NCBI GenBank assembly: GCA_024256265.1 | Contig: JACGUK010000035.1 | Coordinates: 1 to 18,360, forward strand | Source: an archaeon | Lineage (GTDB): Archaea; Thermoproteota; Nitrososphaeria; Nitrososphaerales; JACAEJ01 | Length of the DNA stretch: 18,360 nucleotides | Direction: 5' to 3' | Part shown: positions 14,096 to 18,360 of the stretch, piece after piece | How the letters are laid out: each line of letters starts with the position of its first letter | Position numbering within the stretch: the first letter of the stretch is position 1 | Position numbers and translations under genes: made by a program | The notes under the pieces: model-generated | The model's database searches: none | The model's input: only the letters and a program-made list of their open reading frames with translations | Told to the model about the DNA's origin: nothing

Positions 14096-15139
14096 TTGAC
14101 CCAAAAAGTTTTCCAACTTATGTGCATGAAACCTAAATCTCCTTTTCATCTGGGAGAAAAAGGGATTGGTATTGAGAAGGTAGCTCCTTATGCTCACTCG
14201 GACACGATCTTCAGTGCATTATGCCTATCTTACCTTTATATCTATGGTCGAGATGAGCTTGAGGAGTTATTAAAACAATTTATAAATCGACAGCCACCTT
14301 TTCTTATTTCTTCAATTTTTCCGCTTTATAATGATGGTGAATCAAAAATCTTCTTTTTCCCAAAATCACTTACTATGCCAACAGTAGGGGAGTATAAAGA
14401 GGATGTTTGGAAGAAGCTAAAAAAAGCATCCTTCTTTTCAAAGAAAGTCTTTGAGGATTGCTTAATTAATGGGATAGAGTGGGTCTTAGAAGGTCTAAAC
14501 AATAATACAATCTCCTCAACAAATGGCACTATCTTAACGCAAGATGAGAAATCAAGACTGAAGGATAGTAAAATCAAACTATATGATGATCATCAAGCAC
14601 CAAGAAATACAATAAATAGACTAAGATCTTCATCAGAAATTTACTATATGGGACTTACTACATACACATTAAATTCTGAGATGTACTTTCTTGTAGAAGT
14701 CATAAAGGATATGTCAAACAAGCTGGATAAAGTTCTAAGTCTTTTAGAAGAAGAAGGAATAGGAGGAGAAAGAAGTTTAGGCTTTGGGCGTTTTAGATTA
14801 GCTAAAGAAAAGATTGAGGTAATAGAGGCTAATAATGCTGATGCCTTTATTACACTCTCTCTTTATCATCCAACGAAAGAAGAGGTTCAAAACTTTGCTC
14901 AAAAAAATCAATTTTTAAGTTATAAGCTCTTGACTAGGGTTAGTTATGCCTTCTCTCCAGCAATTAAAGGTGGAAAGCTAAAACAACGAGTTAGGATGAT
15001 GCAGGAAGGCTCGATCTTCCCTAAGATTGAGAATCAAGACCTTTATGGTGATGTCTCAAAAGTCTTAAGTGAGGATAAAACAGGCAGTCATCCAGTTTAT
15101 CGATATGGTTATGCCTTCCCATTAGCGATCAAGGTGTGA
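14096..15139 (+). CDS. csm4: Csm4 (Cas5-type RAMP)
   Basis: A 347-aa Cas5-family RAMP that caps the complex by gripping the 5' handle of crRNA and contacts Cas10. It has the conserved opening (SPFHLGEKGIGIE, then HSDTIFSALCLSY at residues 34-46) and the diagnostic glycine loop GIGGERSLGFGRF (221-233). The start is uncertain: TTG at 14096 gives the usual N-terminal strand and has GGTAG seven to eleven bases upstream; ATG codons at 14120 and 14126 would remove much of that strand. The stop overlaps the csm5 ribosome site. Confidence 0.9.
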   Translation: MTQKVFQLMCMKPKSPFHLGEKGIGIEKVAPYAHSDTIFSALCLSYLYIYGRDELEELLKQFINRQPPFLISSIFPLYNDGESKIFFFPKSLTMPTVGEYKEDVWKKLKKASFFSKKVFEDCLINGIEWVLEGLNNNTISSTNGTILTQDEKSRLKDSKIKLYDDHQAPRNTINRLRSSSEIYYMGLTTYTLNSEMYFLVEVIKDMSNKLDKVLSLLEEEGIGGERSLGFGRFRLAKEKIEVIEANNADAFITLSLYHPTKEEVQNFAQKNQFLSYKLLTRVSYAFSPAIKGGKLKQRVRMMQEGSIFPKIENQDLYGDVSKVLSEDKTGSHPVYRYGYAFPLAIKV

Positions 15140-15141
15140 TC

Positions 15142-16260
15142 ATGTCCCAACTCGTTGAGACTCATAACTACACTATTGAAACCATCAGTCCAATTCATAT
15201 AGGGTCTGGTGAAAAATTATTCCGTACAGATTATGTTATTCATGGTGGAAGGCTTTATGTAATAAACATAGATAGACTTATTGATAGCCTTAAAGCTGAA
15301 CAAGCTAAGATTTTCTCACAACTTATTCAAAAAGGTAATATCTCGATAGCCCTTCAATCCTTAAATGTAAAGCCGAATGATTATATTAAGTATGCTAAGT
15401 ACGTAATCCCGTGTGATTTCCAACTTGGTCAAAAACTACAAACTCATATAAAAGATATCGATTACAAGCCTTACATACCAGGCTCTTCAATAAAGGGTTC
15501 TATCCGAACAGCGATCTGTTATAATTTATTTGCCATTCCTAAGGAGAGAGAAAGATTAATTCAAGAGGTATTTAAGAGATCTCACTCAGAAAAAGCAATT
15601 TCAGAATTCATTGAATCGATTTTTGGAAGTGAAGATGGAAAGCGATCCCCTCACTATGATGTAATGAAATTTCTTAGAATCTCCGACTCTAAAAGCCTAA
15701 ATCCTAATTCTATGGAAATTCAAAAAATAGAAGTAATTAATAGAGAAAGTCCATCTAGATATAGGAAGACTGGAATCAAAATAGATGCTGAGGTAATAAA
15801 AGCAGGCTTTAGCACTTCTGGAAAATTAGCTATAGATAAGACTTTATATCAAAAAACTTATTTAAAATATGCTGATGAATTTCCAAATTATAAAATCCTA
15901 ACGAGTATTGATATGATTATATCTTACATTAATAAGTTTACATCTGACTTAATAAATAAGGAATTAGATTTTGCAAGAAAGTACAATATAATTTTGCTCC
16001 AAAATTTCTACTCAGATTTAAAAAAGAATCATTTAGAAAAATTAGATAAGAATCGATTTTTACTCAGAGTTGGATGGGGGAGTGGCTATTTAGCAACCAC
16101 TCTTGGAATGCTTTTACAGAGTGAAAAGCAGCTTTTTGAAAGGATAAGACGGCACCTTCCAAGAGGGCTCAGAGAGCCATTCTCTCCTATATCAAGAAGA
16201 CTTGTTATTCAACAAAATACTTTCATACCTCTTGGGTGGGTTAAGGTCACTATTGAATAA
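15142..16260 (+). CDS. csm5: Csm5 RAMP (Cas7-type cap subunit)
   Basis: A 372-aa RAMP that caps the 3' side of the crRNA backbone and takes part in crRNA 3' maturation. Motifs from ATG 15142: ETISPIHIGSGEKL (13-26), YIPGSSIKGSIRTA (111-124) and VGWGSGYLATTLG (310-322), ending with SRRLV and PLGWVKV, the usual close of Csm5. GGTG five bases before ATG 15142, overlapping the csm4 stop, sets the start; the GTG at 15136 is part of that site. The next gene starts within the last codons of csm5. Confidence 0.92.
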   Translation: MSQLVETHNYTIETISPIHIGSGEKLFRTDYVIHGGRLYVINIDRLIDSLKAEQAKIFSQLIQKGNISIALQSLNVKPNDYIKYAKYVIPCDFQLGQKLQTHIKDIDYKPYIPGSSIKGSIRTAICYNLFAIPKERERLIQEVFKRSHSEKAISEFIESIFGSEDGKRSPHYDVMKFLRISDSKSLNPNSMEIQKIEVINRESPSRYRKTGIKIDAEVIKAGFSTSGKLAIDKTLYQKTYLKYADEFPNYKILTSIDMIISYINKFTSDLINKELDFARKYNIILLQNFYSDLKKNHLEKLDKNRFLLRVGWGSGYLATTLGMLLQSEKQLFERIRRHLPRGLREPFSPISRRLVIQQNTFIPLGWVKVTIE

Positions 16261-17368
16261 AGCATCTTTCATAAGGTTGGAAGGCACGATAACCACGAGA
16301 ACACCTTTGCATATAGGCAATGGTGCAAAATCTAATTCGATCAAAAGAACTAGGAATTACATCCCAGGTTCTGCTATTAGAGGTGCCATCGGTATCTCCT
16401 TGATTAAAGCCATGTGCATAAAAACCAAATATATAGATAATCATGACGACTGTCCTGCAAAAGAAGGCTGTCCTTACTACCAACTTTTCGAAGAAAAGAA
16501 GTCAACAACAATCATCTTCAGAAATGCTTATCCAAAACATAACGGTTGCGTTAATAAAGGCACTTATCTCCCTGCTCCTATGACTTTGCATTATTGTGAA
16601 AATTGTAGCGAGAGGTTCTACAGCTATCATACACCCCTTAATTGCTCATATTGCCAAAATCCTTTAGAACCTTATGAAGGCTATCTATGTTCAGACTGTA
16701 AACACATAACTAAAAGACCAGTAGAAGTCATAAGAATCATCCCAAAAGATCAAAAGCAAGAATCAAACGGGAATCTACCATATGATATTGAGACAATTAG
16801 ACCAAATGTGCAACACAGGTTAGAGATTTTAGTAAGTTTAAGGTCTGAAACCTATATCGATCTTATTCGTGACATATTAGAGGAAGTTATTTCAGAAGAT
16901 GGTATTGGATGGGGTAAAAGACAAGGTTTTGGAAAGGTTGAGATTAAGATTGAGAAAGTTAAGCCAATTCTAATAGATGAGCTATACGCTAGGGCTGAAA
17001 AAATCAATACAAAAGACTTTGTGGTTAGACTTATTTCTAATGCCTTTTTGAAAGCGTCTATGATTAGGTCTGAAACCATGCTAGCTTATGCGGGTAGAGC
17101 TTATTCCGTTATATATCATAAGAGCAGACCTTCTTTACCAGAATTAATTCAAGCCGAATATAAGGTTGGGTATTCGATGTTTGGTGGTTGGAGCTTAAAG
17201 AAAGATAAAAGGAGGACTTTTCCATCCTTAAAGGCTGGAAGCATATTTAGGTTTAAATGTGGCGAAGAGCGTATAGATCTTGCTAAAAGTTTAGCAGCTC
17301 TTGAGGTATACGCTATAGGTGGCTTCAAAACTTACGGGCTGGGGCAGATTTTAATTGAGAGTGCATAA
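16253..17368 (+). CDS. Csx10-like zinc-rich RAMP
   Basis: A 371-aa RAMP that is not one of the five standard Csm subunits. N-terminal RAMP block: LHIGNGAKSN and RNYIPGSAIRGAIG (34-47), then CPAKEGCPYYQLF and NAYPK with PAPMTLHYC, an arrangement that recalls Csx10. Three CxxC pairs follow (C115/118, C131/134, C146/149), a zinc-ribbon-like insert. Two glycine loops, GIGWGKRQGFGKV (217-229) and GGFKTYGLGQI (356-366), point to two RAMP folds in one chain. The longest frame begins at TTG 16202, 58 bases inside csm5, but TTG 16253 with AAGGTCAC upstream gives the normal RAMP start. Csx10 marks type III-D, so its presence beside a full Csm set is unusual. It is the last gene before leader 2. Confidence 0.7.
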   Translation: MNKASFIRLEGTITTRTPLHIGNGAKSNSIKRTRNYIPGSAIRGAIGISLIKAMCIKTKYIDNHDDCPAKEGCPYYQLFEEKKSTTIIFRNAYPKHNGCVNKGTYLPAPMTLHYCENCSERFYSYHTPLNCSYCQNPLEPYEGYLCSDCKHITKRPVEVIRIIPKDQKQESNGNLPYDIETIRPNVQHRLEILVSLRSETYIDLIRDILEEVISEDGIGWGKRQGFGKVEIKIEKVKPILIDELYARAEKINTKDFVVRLISNAFLKASMIRSETMLAYAGRAYSVIYHKSRPSLPELIQAEYKVGYSMFGGWSLKKDKRRTFPSLKAGSIFRFKCGEERIDLAKSLAALEVYAIGGFKTYGLGQILIESA

Positions 17369-17387
17369 TAAAGTAATCAGTAAGGAG

Positions 17388-17423
17388 GGGATGCGAGAGT
17401 AAGTAGGCGGGGCTACTCATCCC
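17388..17423 (+). terminator. bulged hairpin after the cas operon
   Basis: GGGAT (17388-17392) and GAGTA (17397-17401) pair with TACTC (17414-17418) and ATCCC (17419-17423), giving a ten-pair stem with a four-base GCGA bulge on one side and a GC-rich 12-base loop. It begins 20 bases after the last cas gene. No T run follows, so it may be an mRNA 3'-end structure or a separate structured element rather than a classical terminator. Confidence 0.4.
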
Positions 17424-17453
17424 GCACAATGATTTTCAGATAATCACAATCAG

Positions 17454-17471
17454 CAATTATTGAGATAATTG
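17454..17471. other. perfect seven-pair inverted repeat beside leader 2
   Basis: CAATTAT and ATAATTG flank TGAG in a perfect inverted repeat. Its last base is the first base of the GTGAAC arm of leader 2. Leader 1 has no equivalent, so this element is particular to the right flank. It could be an extra regulator site or, as RNA, part of the operon's 3' end. Confidence 0.5.
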
Positions 17472-17576
17472 TGAACGAGTTTATATACCCCCTATCGATT
17501 TTTCGATGTTCACAAAGCAAGTCTAAAATCAGAAGAAATGATACTTATTTAGCCAATCAAAGCTCAAAAAGGTTCG
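17471..17576 (+). promoter_or_regulatory. CRISPR leader 2
   Basis: This leader directly precedes the first repeat of array 2 and is the inverted counterpart of 8517-8624. It holds GTGAAC (17471-17476), a strong archaeal TATA box TTTATATA (17480-17487), CCCCC, the palindrome ATCGATTTTTCGAT (17494-17507) and GTTCAC (17508-17513). The expected start, about 25 bases after the TATA box, falls in the palindrome/GTTCAC segment. The transcript would then carry about 65 leader bases before the first repeat. The placement of inverted elements over both TATA box and start suggests repression or activation by a DNA-binding protein. Confidence 0.78.
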
Positions 17577-18360
17577 GATTCAATGACTCTATAAAAGATG
17601 AGAATACAGAAACTTTCCAGTGCTCCTTTACAGCGTGATCGTACGCTTCTGATTCAATGACTCTATAAAAGATGAGAATACAGAAACATAATTTTTTTCA
17701 AGCCAATATAAAGCCTGTTCTACCGATTCAATGACTCTATAAAAGATGAGAATACAGAAACTTATTAACATGATTACTATGATTATAATTAATTCTTCGA
17801 TTCAATGACTCTATAAAAGATGAGAATACAGAAACAAACTTACATATTGACTTGTGGGGGGTATATTTTGGGATTCAATGACTCTATAAAAGATGAGAAT
17901 ACAGAAACTATCAAAGCTTTTACTGAATGCCAGCCTCGGCCCTTTGATTCAATGACTCTATAAAAGATGAGAATACAGAAACTTCTGTAGAGGCTGCTGT
18001 AACTCCAGCAGGAATAAAGGATTCAATGACTCTATAAAAGATGAGAATACAGAAACGTGGTAATGTACCGAAACCCATAGCATCGAAGAGTGTGATTCAA
18101 TGACTCTATAAAAGATGAGAATACAGAAACTTATATTCCTTCGATGCTTGATCTCTCTTCGCTTCAGATTCAATGACTCTATAAAAGATGAGAATACAGA
18201 AACTCTGGAAAGTTCGTTTGGTAATATTTCAATCTCCTTGATTCAATGACTCTATAAAAGATGAGAATACAGAAACACCTTTTTGCCATTATGGGTCTTA
18301 GGCTAGTATTCTGATTCAATGACTCTATAAAAGATGAGAATACAGAAACTCAAGTGGCTT
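17577..18360 (+). CRISPR. CRISPR array 2: 11 repeats, continues past the window
   Basis: Eleven identical 37-base repeats start at 17577, 17651, 17725, 17799, 17872, 17946, 18020, 18094, 18167, 18240 and 18313. Ten full spacers of 36 or 37 bases lie between them, and an eleventh is cut by the window end. Each repeat begins GATTCAATGACTC, has the core TATAAAAGAT and ends GAGAATACAGAAAC. The ends equal those of array 1 and the ten-base core differs at four positions, so one Cas6 probably processes both. The + strand is given as transcribed because of leader 2; the crRNA 5' handle would then be ACAGAAAC. All copies being perfect near the leader fits recent activity. Confidence 0.97.

Noticed and set aside
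17836..17871. Array 2 spacer 4 contains GGGGGTATAT, also present in the leaders, hinting at self-targeting.
   Set aside because: Only about ten bases agree and the flanks differ, far too little for a protospacer; TATA-type sequence recurs by chance.
18057..18166. Spacers 7 and 8 of array 2 share AGCATCGAAG on opposite strands.
   Set aside because: A ten-base match without extension is not evidence of primed acquisition from one target.
17958..18173. A 71-codon frame on the minus strand within array 2.
   Set aside because: It is made of repeat and spacer sequence and has repetitive residues; not a gene.

Overview
The window looks archaeal, most likely a thermophilic member of the Thermoproteota/TACK group. 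The evidence is an adjacent HerA-NurA pair, archaeal TATA boxes of the TTTATATA/TTTAAATA kind, frequent TTG and GTG starts with GGTG/GGAG-type ribosome sites, a tRNA without encoded CCA, and a large type III CRISPR locus with long leaders. No lineage marker gene is present, so a finer placement is not supported.

Left part (1-7760): tRNA-Pro(UGG); a GYD-domain protein; branched-chain aminotransferase IlvE facing it; a decayed amidohydrolase fragment; a nitroreductase; an unrecognised four-cysteine protein; a tiny membrane protein; and a forward run of an EVE-domain protein, HerA and NurA. HerA and NurA form the DNA-end resection motor and nuclease. Beyond them is a reverse-strand pair: a small protein with a PD-(D/E)xK-like signature and a translationally coupled 70-residue protein. 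A helicase N-terminal remnant broken by a 46-bp tandem duplication follows, then a G-rich tract and eight CTTAGC(C) boxes spaced almost exactly 11 bp apart.

Right part (8039-18360): a compact, nearly mirror-symmetric type III-A CRISPR locus. In the middle, a palindromic TATA region (9413-9428) separates a leftward winged-helix/CARF regulator from a rightward operon: a Cas4-like nuclease, cas10 (csm1), csm2, csm3, csm4, csm5 and a zinc-rich Csx10-like RAMP gene. On each flank lies a copy of a ~107-bp leader in inverted orientation, with a TATA box nested in a GTGAAC/GTTCAC inverted repeat, and beyond it a CRISPR array pointing outward (7 repeats on the left; at least 11 on the right, running off the window). 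Both arrays share repeat ends but differ in the repeat core.

Working model: outward leaders supply crRNAs; Cas10-Csm binds target RNA; the intact HD and GGDD motifs predict DNase activity and cyclic oligoadenylate (cOA) synthesis; and the wHTH-CARF protein is the only visible candidate cOA sensor. No Csm6/Csx1-type CARF ribonuclease, cas6, cas1 or cas2 is visible here. This makes signalling to transcription, rather than to an RNase, the notable hypothesis for the locus. The Csm3 subunit carries Glu where the target-RNA-cleaving Asp is expected.
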